Origin: Thiohalobacter sp.
GTDB lineage: Bacteria; Pseudomonadota; Gammaproteobacteria; DSM-19610
Assembly: GCA_026984515.1 (NCBI GenBank)
Contig: JALSRZ010000082.1
Span: 1 to 58,129, forward strand
Length of the DNA stretch: 58,129 nucleotides
Direction of reading: 5' to 3'
Shown here: positions 49,209 through 56,860 of the stretch, in pieces
How positions within the stretch are numbered: the first letter of the stretch is position 1
Layout: every line of letters starts with the position of its first letter
The notes under the pieces: generated by a model
Database searches by the model: none
What the model saw: only the letters and a program-made list of their open reading frames with translations
What the model was told of the DNA's origin: nothing
Position numbers and translations under genes: made by a program

Positions 49209-49475
49209 TCAGCCGCGCCCGATCGCTTCGTCCATGGCCGCCAGTGCGGCTTCCCAGTCTTCGCCCTGGTTGCCGTGGGTCGCCATCAGCTCCATCAGTT
49301 CATAGGCAAGCACGCGTTGTTCCGCGGACAGGTCGCGCAGCTTGCGCAGCATGTACAGGTAACCGCTCTTTTCCATGCGCAGGGTACTGACCAGGGCATA
49401 CAGGTTCAGGCTGAGGCCACTGTGCGGATCGGCCTTGATGATGTCGGTTATTTTTTGCAGAACGGACTCCGGCAT
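49209..49475 (-). CDS. Small conserved protein of unknown function
   Basis: This 88-residue, probably cytoplasmic, helical protein begins MPESVLQKITDIIKADPHSG. It has no motif I recognise. I chose the ATG at 49475, preceded by AAGG; an in-frame TTG at 49502 overlapping the tsaB stop is possible but less likely. It lies downstream of tsaB and yoaA on the same strand, so it is probably the last gene of that unit. Confidence 0.72.
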   Translation of the reverse strand: MPESVLQKITDIIKADPHSGLSLNLYALVSTLRMEKSGYLYMLRKLRDLSAEQRVLAYELMELMATHGNQGEDWEAALAAMDEAIGRG

Positions 49476-49498
49476 GGGGTTGCGCCTTGTAGTAGTCG

Positions 49499-50197
49499 TC
49501 AACGAGATCCCGCCGTCTGCGGTTTCCTGGCGACGTTATTACGCAGGTACACCGGGCTGACCTGTTCCGCTGCCAGTACCTTGCCCTGCGCAAATGCAGG
49601 GACCGCCAGCAAGGCCACATCGGCGGCGTGCGGCTGTTGCTGCGCATAAATTGCAGCAGCCGGCACGGCACAGTGTTGCAGCAGCCGGTCCGCATAGACC
49701 AGCCAGCCACTGCCGGCACCTGACCATTCACCGGGTTGCGGACAGACAACGGCCTCCGGTGCACAGACCTGTTCTTCACCGGCAGCCGTAACCCGTCCTT
49801 CGCTGTCACGGTGGAACACGCCCCAGTAGACCTCCTGCATACGGGCATCCAGCGCTGCCAGTACGTTGACTGCACCCTGTTGCCGCACCGTCCCCTGCGC
49901 CAGTGCGGCCAGCGTGGAAACCGGGATCACCGGCAGGTCGGAACCGAAGGCGATCCCCTGCGTGATACCGGCAGCAATGCGCAGGCCGGTAAACGAGCCG
50001 GGCCCGCAGCCGAAAGCGACCGCGTCCAGGGCCCCGGGGCGGATACCCGCTTCCGCCAGCAGGGCGTCAACGAAAGGCAGCAGCAACGCCACGTGCCGAC
50101 GCGGAGCAAGTTCAAAACGCTCCCGTAGTTCGCCGTCAATCAGCAGCGCAGCTGAACAGGCTTCGGTGGCAGCTTCGATGGCCAGTATGCGTGTCAT
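49499..50197 (-). CDS. tsaB: tRNA threonylcarbamoyladenosine biosynthesis protein TsaB
   Basis: TsaB is the scaffold partner of TsaD and TsaE in making t6A37 in tRNAs. The 232-residue ASKHA-fold protein starts ILAIEAATEACSAALLIDGE and has VAFGCGPGSFTGLRIAAGIT, both diagnostic. The ATG at 50197 overlaps the helicase stop by 4 bases, the yoaA-tsaB order common in gammaproteobacteria. Confidence 0.96.
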   Translation of the reverse strand: MTRILAIEAATEACSAALLIDGELRERFELAPRRHVALLLPFVDALLAEAGIRPGALDAVAFGCGPGSFTGLRIAAGITQGIAFGSDLPVIPVSTLAALAQGTVRQQGAVNVLAALDARMQEVYWGVFHRDSEGRVTAAGEEQVCAPEAVVCPQPGEWSGAGSGWLVYADRLLQHCAVPAAAIYAQQQPHAADVALLAVPAFAQGKVLAAEQVSPVYLRNNVARKPQTAGSR

Positions 50198-52161
50198 GTT
50201 GTCTGCCAGGATGCGCTGTCGCCGGCGGCAAAGAACGCGGTCACATCACTGAAATCCCGGGTACGCCGCATATCCGGCAGGCTGTTCAGGAATACCCGTC
50301 CATAACGCTTGCCTACCAGGCGCGGATCACAGATGACCAGTACGCCACGATCATCGACATCCCGGATCAGGCGACCGACACCCTGTTTCAGGGTGATTAC
50401 GGCGTGTGGCAGCTGTTCATCGATGAAGGGGTTGCCACCCCGCGCTTTCAGCGCATCGATACGCGCCTGCCATACCGGGTCACCCGGTGACGCAAACGGC
50501 AGCTTGTCGATGATGACACAGGACAGGGCCCCGCCGCGCACGTCTACGCCCTCCCAGAAACTGCTGGTACCGAGCAGCACGGCATTGCCCAGCTCACGGA
50601 AACGTTCCAGCAACTCGTTGCGGGGTGCACTGCCCTGTACCAGCAACGGGAAATCACAGCGCTCCTGCAGGCGGCGCTGCGCAGTGTGCAGGGCGCGGTA
50701 GCTGGTGAACAGCACGAAGGTACGCCCACGTGCGGCGCGGATAATCTGTTCGCTGATATCCAGCATGCGTTCTGTATAGTCCGAGGCACCGGGCTCTGGC
50801 AGGCCTTCAGGTACATAGAACAGGGCGTGGTTTGGGTAGTCGAACGGACTGTCCAGGTTCAGCGTAGCGGCATCTTCCAGCCCCAGTTGCCTGGCAAAAT
50901 GATCGAAGTTGCCGTTTACAGAAAGGGTCGCCGACGTGAATACCCAGTGACTGGGCAGCTCGTGGCGCCGGGAACCGAAGATATCCGCCACATCCAGCGG
51001 CGTCAGGTTGATACGAAACGACTGGCGCCAGGTTTCAAACCAGTGCACATGGTTGTCCGGCGGCTGTTCGATGGTTTGCACCAGCAAGGCCTGCAGCTTC
51101 TGCGCACGCTGGTAGCAGTTGTCCAGGCCGCGGCTGCGCTCGGCCTGCAGTTCCAGCGCGGAGGCCAGTTCATCGAGCTGCCCGCGCAGCGTAGCCAGGT
51201 GTCTGGCCAGCTCCGCGTTGGTGGCGAGCCGTGACCAGGGCGAACGTTGTTCACCCTGCCCCATGGCCAGCCTGACATCCTGCAGGGCGTGCTCCAGCTT
51301 CCGGGCAATGTCCGGCAGACCCTGCTGCTCTGCAGTCTCGCGCAGGTATTCGGTGACACTGTCCTGGGCCAGTTCCAGCAACTGGCGACTGGAAAGGGTC
51401 AGCCCGAAGAAGCGCGCCGCGGTTTCCGGCAACTGGTGCGCCTCATCGACGATGAATACATCCGCGCCGGGTAACAGTTCGCCAAAACCTTCTTCTTTCA
51501 GCGCCAGGTCCGCACACAGCAGGTGGTGATTGATCACCACCAGGTCCGCCTCCTGTGCAGCCCGGCGCGCCTGGATCACGTGGCATTTCGCGAACCACTC
51601 GCATTGCTGCCCCAGGCAGTTTTCCGCGGTCGATGTGACACGGGACCAGATGGCCGCGTTTTCCGGGATACCGGTCAACTCGGCAATATCGCCGCTGCGC
51701 GTACGGCCGGACCAGTCCGCCACCGCCTCCAGCTGGCTGAGCTGCTGCCGGTCGCGCAGGCGACCTTCGCTGCGCGTGGTCTCCAGTCGGTGATGACAGA
51801 GGTAATTGGCGCGCCCTTTCAGCAGTGCGGCATTGACCGGCACCGCCAGCGAGGATTGCACGGTAGGCAGGTCACGATGGAACAACTGGTCCTGCAGGTG
51901 ACGGGTACCGGTGGAGATGATGACTTTCTGGCCGGACAGCAGGGCCGGTACCAGGTAGGCGAAGGTTTTGCCGGTGCCGGTGCCGGCCTCGACGATCAGT
52001 ACTTCGTCCGGTCCGAACACCCGTTCGACCGCAGCGGCCATTTGCTGCTGCTGGGGACGCGCGGCAAATCCCGGCACTTCCCCGGCCAGCGCACCGTCGC
52101 TGCCCAGGCAGGCTGCGGCCTGCCGGTGATCGTCAGCCCAATGCGCAGTCGGTGTTTTCAA
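50194..52161 (-). CDS. yoaA: Fe-S cluster DNA helicase of the DinG/XPD family (YoaA-like)
   Basis: This 655-residue superfamily 2 helicase has Walker A EAGTGTGKTFAY (about 58-69), DEAH box VDEAHQLPETA, and four cysteines (NYLC, ENC, QQC, AKC) in the Fe-S positions of XPD-like helicases. The C-terminal motifs LFTSYRALH and GVGRLIRD follow. YoaA acts in DNA damage tolerance with the polymerase chi subunit in E. coli. The start appears to be TTG at 52161, overlapping the upstream stop; no ATG lies before the Q-motif region. tsaB follows. Confidence 0.93.
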   Translation of the reverse strand: MKTPTAHWADDHRQAAACLGSDGALAGEVPGFAARPQQQQMAAAVERVFGPDEVLIVEAGTGTGKTFAYLVPALLSGQKVIISTGTRHLQDQLFHRDLPTVQSSLAVPVNAALLKGRANYLCHHRLETTRSEGRLRDRQQLSQLEAVADWSGRTRSGDIAELTGIPENAAIWSRVTSTAENCLGQQCEWFAKCHVIQARRAAQEADLVVINHHLLCADLALKEEGFGELLPGADVFIVDEAHQLPETAARFFGLTLSSRQLLELAQDSVTEYLRETAEQQGLPDIARKLEHALQDVRLAMGQGEQRSPWSRLATNAELARHLATLRGQLDELASALELQAERSRGLDNCYQRAQKLQALLVQTIEQPPDNHVHWFETWRQSFRINLTPLDVADIFGSRRHELPSHWVFTSATLSVNGNFDHFARQLGLEDAATLNLDSPFDYPNHALFYVPEGLPEPGASDYTERMLDISEQIIRAARGRTFVLFTSYRALHTAQRRLQERCDFPLLVQGSAPRNELLERFRELGNAVLLGTSSFWEGVDVRGGALSCVIIDKLPFASPGDPVWQARIDALKARGGNPFIDEQLPHAVITLKQGVGRLIRDVDDRGVLVICDPRLVGKRYGRVFLNSLPDMRRTRDFSDVTAFFAAGDSASWQTT

Positions 52162-52667
52162 GGGCCGGCCTGGTTGTCCCAGGGTGCATCGTCGATCTCG
52201 CCTTCCTCACGGGTCCACACCAGCTGCGAGATGATTTTGAACCGCGCGACGGTCATGGCGCCGCGTTTTTTACGCGCGCTGTTGCCGGTATCGTTCATGG
52301 CATCCTCGATGTCTTCACGGCCGGCTTCAAAAATCTCGTACGGCTCGTAGTCTTCATCCATGATCACCAGTACCACACTGTCCCAGTCCTGTTCCAGTTT
52401 CAGCTGCCCGACGCGCTGGCCTGATTTTTCTTCGTCGAAAATCACACGCCCCTTGATCTGTACACGCCTGCCATCGCGACGCCCTTTGCCAATGGCGTCA
52501 AAACCACCTGGACGTTCGCTGCAGAGTTCCAGGTTCAGCAGCCTGGCGGCATCGTGCTCCGCGATTTCGCCGCTGACCCCCGGCAGGGGCTTGCCGGTGG
52601 TACGCCGGAACTCCGCGGCCAGGCGGCGCGCCTCGGAAATCAGTTTGTCTACTGAATATACGCCCAC
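52158..52667 (-). CDS. Conserved hypothetical protein with predicted nuclease-like core
   Basis: I recognise this only as a conserved proteobacterial family of unknown function. The 169-residue protein has EIAEHDAARLLNLEL and the stretch RRVQIKGRVIFDEEKSGQR, where a Q-x-K pattern after a conserved Asp/Glu is reminiscent of PD-(D/E)xK nucleases (inference). I start at GTG 52667, since the frame upstream to 52802 runs into the neighbouring gene. It overlaps the helicase gene by 4 bases, so a role linked to DNA repair is possible but not shown. Confidence 0.72.
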   Translation of the reverse strand: MGVYSVDKLISEARRLAAEFRRTTGKPLPGVSGEIAEHDAARLLNLELCSERPGGFDAIGKGRRDGRRVQIKGRVIFDEEKSGQRVGQLKLEQDWDSVVLVIMDEDYEPYEIFEAGREDIEDAMNDTGNSARKKRGAMTVARFKIISQLVWTREEGEIDDAPWDNQAGP

Positions 52668-52689
52668 GGTATTTTTCCCGGCAGACTCC

Positions 52690-53184
52690 CTACTCCAGTT
52701 GACTGGCCCGCTGTTCCGCTTCCCGGGCACCGGCACTGTCATCCATGGACCAGCGCGCCCGGGCCACCAGCCGCCAGTTACTGGCCTGCAGCCGGGTATC
52801 ATTACCCGACAGGCTGTTGGATTTCAGCGCCAGTTGTTCGGCCTGCTGCGACTGTCCTTGCGCCAGGCGCACCGCGGCCAGTCGATGCCAGAGACGGGCA
52901 TTGCGTGGTTCGATGCGCAGGGCCCGTTCAATGGTGGCCGCCTCGTTGCTGCTGTCCCCGGCACGCCGGTAGTCATCCGCACGATCCAGCAAGGCCACCA
53001 CCGCTCCGCCTCGCGCTACCGTCGGAGGCATCTCGACCCGCTCCGGTGCTGCCGGTACCGGTGCCGACGCCGGTTCACCCGGAGTACCCGCGTGACTGCC
53101 GTCAATGACCGGCGGCATCGGGCGTTGCGGCGCGCTGCTGCAGGCGCTCAGCAGGGTGATCAGTACCAGGGTCAGTCGTTTCAT
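52690..53184 (-). CDS. TPR lipoprotein
   Basis: This 164-residue protein has a lipoprotein signal (LTLVLITLLSAC, Cys acylation site), a Pro/Ala-rich linker, and tetratricopeptide-like repeats (ERALRIEPRNARLWHRLAAV, QSQQAEQLALKSNSL). The start is the ATG at 53184, 4-base overlap with the mrcB stop. It may act with PBP1b at the outer membrane, as LpoB does in E. coli, but there is no clear sequence similarity to LpoB. Confidence 0.82.
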   Translation of the reverse strand: MKRLTLVLITLLSACSSAPQRPMPPVIDGSHAGTPGEPASAPVPAAPERVEMPPTVARGGAVVALLDRADDYRRAGDSSNEAATIERALRIEPRNARLWHRLAAVRLAQGQSQQAEQLALKSNSLSGNDTRLQASNWRLVARARWSMDDSAGAREAEQRASQLE

Positions 53185-55490
53185 TGCAGCCATTTCGGTA
53201 ACCAGCCGGACGGCGCCGCCTTCGCGCAGGGCGCCGCAGCGGGCATCGTTCCGGTCTCGATAAAGGGTAATTGTACGGTATTCGCGCAACCGTTGTCGGC
53301 CAGGCCACCGCTGGCCGTGTCTACCTGCCGCCAGACCACCTTATCGGGCTTGCCCGGTTGCAGCGGCACGGCACCGGTTGCGCGGAACAGGCCGGACCAG
53401 ACCTGCATGGCGCCGCTGGCCCCGGTCAGCCCCATGGGCTGGTTATCGTCTCGTCCCATCCAGATCACGGCCAGTTTGCCGCCGTCATAACCGGCATACC
53501 AGCTGTCGCGCAGATCGTTGGTGGTGCCGGTCTTGCCGGCCAGCCCGAGTTCGGGCGCGAAACGCCGGTTGAGCGCGCGCGCTGTGCCTTCGGCCACGAC
53601 CAGTTGCAGTGCCCGCGTGAGCAGATAGGCCGGGGCGGGATCGATGACACGCTCGATACTGAGCTCATAGCGCTGCAGCGGGACATGGTCGCTGTCCAGC
53701 ACCTCCCGGATGGCGCGCAGAGGTATGTGAAAGCCGCCACTGGCAAAGTTCATGTACATGCGGGTGACATCCAGCGCGCTGAGATCGGTGGCGCCCAGGA
53801 ACAGGGACGGGTAACGATTCAGGGGTTCGTCGATTGCCAGGCGTCGCAGGGTCTGCAGCACCCGGTCCACACCCAGCTGCAGACCAAGCCGTGCAGTAGC
53901 GACGTTATACGAATGCGCCAGCGCCTGGTACAACATGACCTGGCCGTGAAATTTCCGGTCGTAATTGTGCGGTCGCCACACTTCCCCGGCATCCTCGAAT
54001 TCCAGCGGCTCGTCGTCGAGCAAGGTGGCCAGGTTGTAGCGTCCCGCCTGTTCCAGGGCAGTGAGGTAAACGGCCGGTTTGATGAGGGAACCCACGTGCC
54101 GTTTGCTGTCCAGCGCGCGATTAAAGCCCGCAAAGCCGGCCTGCCTGCCACCGACCAGCGCCAGCACCTCACCGTTGGTGGAACTGGTGACCAGCCCGGC
54201 ACCCTGCAGCTCCGGCTGTTGTTTCAACAGCGGACGAATGCGCTGGTCCAGGCTTTTCTGCAAGGCCCACTGCTGCTGCGGGTCCAGGGTGGTAAAAATA
54301 CGCAGACCTTCGCTCACCAGGTCCGATTCGTTGTAGTCACGGCGTAACTGGCGCCGCACCAGGTCCAGAAACGCGGGGAAGGTCTTGCTGGTGCCGGCCG
54401 CCGCCTGCACCAGGCCGAGTCGCTCGTTACGCGATTTCTGGAACTGTGCGCGCGTAATAAGGCCCTGGTCGAACATGACCTGCAGCACCAGGTTGCGCCG
54501 CTCCAGCGCGCGTTCCGGGTGTCGACGCGGGTCGTACCAGGAAGGCCCCTTGACCATACCGACCAGCAGCGCAATCTGGGCGATGCTCAGTTCATCCGGC
54601 GGTCGCTGGAAAAAGAAACGGCTGCCCAGGCCAAAACCATGGATGGCACGTCGCCCGTCCTGCGCCAGGTACACTTCGTTGAGGTAGGCCTCGAGGATAT
54701 CGTCCTTGCTGTAGCGCCGTTCCAGCAACAACGCCATGATGGCTTCATTGATCTTGCGAGTCAGGCTGCGCTGGTTGCTGAGGAAAAAATTCTTCACCAG
54801 CTGCTGGGTCAGGGTGCTGCCACCCTGCACTACCCGCCCGGAGCGCAGGTTGATCCAGAAAGCGCGCGCAATAGAACGCGGCGAAACCCCGCTGTGGGAA
54901 TAGAACGACCGGTCCTCCACGGCAATCAGCGCCTGGACCAGGATGTCCGGCACCTCGTCGAGCCGCAGCAGGATACGGTCTTCCTGGTGCGAGGTATGAA
55001 TACTGCCGATCGCCAGCGGATCCAGCCGTGCCAGCGCCAGCGTTTCGCCATTGCGGTCGTTCTGCAGCGCATCCACGTGGGTAGCGGAAAAAGTGACCCG
55101 CAGGGCGCGCGACGGCTCCGGCCCGTCCCAGAACACGAACGGCCGGCTGATCAGTTGGAAACGCCGGCCATCGCGGGATACTTCGCCGGCCCTGCGTGCT
55201 GTACCCACCCGACGGTAACCCAGTGCTTTCAGTTCGGCCGCAAACTGTTCCGGGGTCAGCCGCAGGCCGGCGTACAGTTCCAGGGGCCGCGCATAGACGC
55301 GTGCCGGCAACGACCAGCGGCTGCCTTCGAACTGACGGTAGACCTGGAAATCGAGAAACGCCACATAGGCACCCACCACCAGCACCAGGCTGAACAGGAG
55401 TTTTCCCCACGGGAAGCGACTGCGCCGGGACCGGGAACGGCTGCGCCGGCCGGTCTTGCGACGTTTGCCTTTACGCTTTTTACGAACCAT
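53181..55490 (-). CDS. mrcB: Bifunctional penicillin-binding protein 1b
   Basis: PBP1b polymerises and crosslinks peptidoglycan. The 769-residue protein has a basic cytoplasmic tail (KKRKGKRRKTGRRSRSRSRR), a membrane anchor (about 30-47), a UB2H-like region, a GT51 glycosyltransferase domain with VEDRSFYSHSGV, and a transpeptidase domain with SLIK (active Ser), HSYN and LAGKTGTT. The ATG at 55490 is the only plausible start. The 12-bp hairpin 55496-55530 occupies the ribosome-binding region and there is no purine-rich site. The TPR lipoprotein gene is coupled downstream. Confidence 0.95.
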   Translation of the reverse strand: MVRKKRKGKRRKTGRRSRSRSRRSRFPWGKLLFSLVLVVGAYVAFLDFQVYRQFEGSRWSLPARVYARPLELYAGLRLTPEQFAAELKALGYRRVGTARRAGEVSRDGRRFQLISRPFVFWDGPEPSRALRVTFSATHVDALQNDRNGETLALARLDPLAIGSIHTSHQEDRILLRLDEVPDILVQALIAVEDRSFYSHSGVSPRSIARAFWINLRSGRVVQGGSTLTQQLVKNFFLSNQRSLTRKINEAIMALLLERRYSKDDILEAYLNEVYLAQDGRRAIHGFGLGSRFFFQRPPDELSIAQIALLVGMVKGPSWYDPRRHPERALERRNLVLQVMFDQGLITRAQFQKSRNERLGLVQAAAGTSKTFPAFLDLVRRQLRRDYNESDLVSEGLRIFTTLDPQQQWALQKSLDQRIRPLLKQQPELQGAGLVTSSTNGEVLALVGGRQAGFAGFNRALDSKRHVGSLIKPAVYLTALEQAGRYNLATLLDDEPLEFEDAGEVWRPHNYDRKFHGQVMLYQALAHSYNVATARLGLQLGVDRVLQTLRRLAIDEPLNRYPSLFLGATDLSALDVTRMYMNFASGGFHIPLRAIREVLDSDHVPLQRYELSIERVIDPAPAYLLTRALQLVVAEGTARALNRRFAPELGLAGKTGTTNDLRDSWYAGYDGGKLAVIWMGRDDNQPMGLTGASGAMQVWSGLFRATGAVPLQPGKPDKVVWRQVDTASGGLADNGCANTVQLPFIETGTMPAAAPCAKAAPSGWLPKWLQ

Positions 55491-55495
55491 GAATA

Positions 55496-55530
55496 ATACT
55501 GCGGCACCAGAATAACGTGTGCCGCAGTAT
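55496..55530 (-). promoter_or_regulatory. 12-bp perfect inverted repeat at the mrcB ribosome-binding region
   Basis: ATACTGCGGCAC (55496-55507) and GTGCCGCAGTAT (55519-55530) flank an 11-base loop. On the coding strand the 3-prime arm ends 5 bases before the mrcB ATG, where a Shine-Dalgarno site would normally be. It could be an operator, an RNA switch limiting translation, or the terminator of the upstream gene, though no T-run follows. Confidence 0.7.
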
Positions 55531-55595
55531 AGAAGAATTTACTGCTCAGGGGTTAGCCGATCACGCAATCGACTGTCGGGTGATGGCGACGGTGC

Positions 55596-56825
55596 TCAAC
55601 CGGCCTTTTTATCGCCGGTCAGCTCCAGGTATTTTGATTCCAGCGCGTTATACTGTTTTTCCAGTTCTTCGATGGCAGCATCCTTGAACTCGACCAGTGC
55701 TTCGAGTTCCTGCACCTTGATTTCCAGCTCCTGGCTATCGTCCTTGCCGGTACTGCCGGTGGCTTCCGTCTCGTCCTCGCCGTGCGGCGTGATATCCACC
55801 TCGCCTGCCACATCCGCCTGCCCGGCCTGCTGTTCCAGCTGCGCCTGGATCTGTTCCAGCTCGACACGCAGCTTGGCATTCTCATCCTCCAGCACCGTCA
55901 CGCAGCCGTTGAGCTCCTGGTTGGTACGCGTAATGGCGTTGATGGAATCTTCCAGTTGCTGCGCCTTGCCGGCTTCCGGCGCCAGCTCCCGGATCAGGCT
56001 TTGCAGGTTGCCGATGGTTTCCTGTTGTTGCCCCATCATGGATTTCAGCCCCTTCAGCTCGGCCGGCTCGCGTATACCGGTTACCACTGTACCCGGCTCG
56101 CCCGCAGCCCGGGCCGATTTCAGGCGCTCGTTTTCCTGCTCCAGTACGCGCAAACAGGTTTCCAGTTCGGTGCTCTGTGTTTCGAACTGGTCCAGCTTGT
56201 TCATGATGGAATCCAGGTCCTCGATGTCGTTTTCGCGCGCCTCGAGTTCCCTGCGCAGGGCCGACATGGCGTCCTGCTGGTTATTGATGACATCCTTTAG
56301 ACGGTTAAATTCGGCATCGTGTGTATCGATGCTGGCGCGCTCCGGCTCCTCCGCCTCGATGGCTGCTTCTGTTTCCGCTTCCGTATCTTCGGTCGGCGTT
56401 TCCGTCGCCCCGCTCACTGTCTCGGGCTCGGGGCGCAGCTGCTCGATCAGCTCACTCATTCCTGCTGCCAGGTGATCCTGGAACTCAACCGGGTTGTTCT
56501 CCAGCGCGCGCACCCCGATTTCCATTTCCAGGAACTGTTTACGCAACAGCAGCAACTCCGCCGCCCTTTTTTCTGCATCATCTTCCGATGCAGCGGCACG
56601 GTCGATGAGCTCCTGGTTGCGCAGCACTTCATCGCGCAGGTACTGCTCGAAGTCGATCACCTCACTGTCTTCCTGCCGGGCCTGTCTGAGTTTTACCTGT
56701 AATGCGCGCACGTTATCCGCGAGACGCCGGCTACGCAGCACGAAAAACAGGGTGGCGACAGCCAGCACAATGGCAATCTCCAGTACGCCAAGCAACGCAA
56801 AAATATGGATCTGCAGGTCTTCCAT
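55596..56825 (-). CDS. Membrane-anchored coiled-coil protein of unknown function
   Basis: This 409-residue protein has one N-terminal membrane segment (about 5-30, FALLGVLEIAIVLAVATLFF) followed by nearly continuous coiled coil rich in Glu, Gln and Leu, with an acidic low-complexity stretch (EDTEAETEAAIEAEEPE). It has no enzymatic motif I recognise. I start at the ATG at 56825 (MEDLQIHIF); a GTG at 56840 is the alternative. It lies between mrcB and a VWA protein, so a role in cell-envelope assembly is possible. It ends 105 bases before mrcB, with the hairpin in between. Confidence 0.8.
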   Translation of the reverse strand: MEDLQIHIFALLGVLEIAIVLAVATLFFVLRSRRLADNVRALQVKLRQARQEDSEVIDFEQYLRDEVLRNQELIDRAAASEDDAEKRAAELLLLRKQFLEMEIGVRALENNPVEFQDHLAAGMSELIEQLRPEPETVSGATETPTEDTEAETEAAIEAEEPERASIDTHDAEFNRLKDVINNQQDAMSALRRELEARENDIEDLDSIMNKLDQFETQSTELETCLRVLEQENERLKSARAAGEPGTVVTGIREPAELKGLKSMMGQQQETIGNLQSLIRELAPEAGKAQQLEDSINAITRTNQELNGCVTVLEDENAKLRVELEQIQAQLEQQAGQADVAGEVDITPHGEDETEATGSTGKDDSQELEIKVQELEALVEFKDAAIEELEKQYNALESKYLELTGDKKAG

Positions 56826-56860
56826 TCTATTACGGAGCACTCACGCGCATCGCGCCCGGC

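Noticed and set aside
49476-49502. TTG start at 49502 for the small protein after tsaB
   Set aside because: The ATG at 49475 has a better ribosome site; the TTG adds only nine residues of low complexity.
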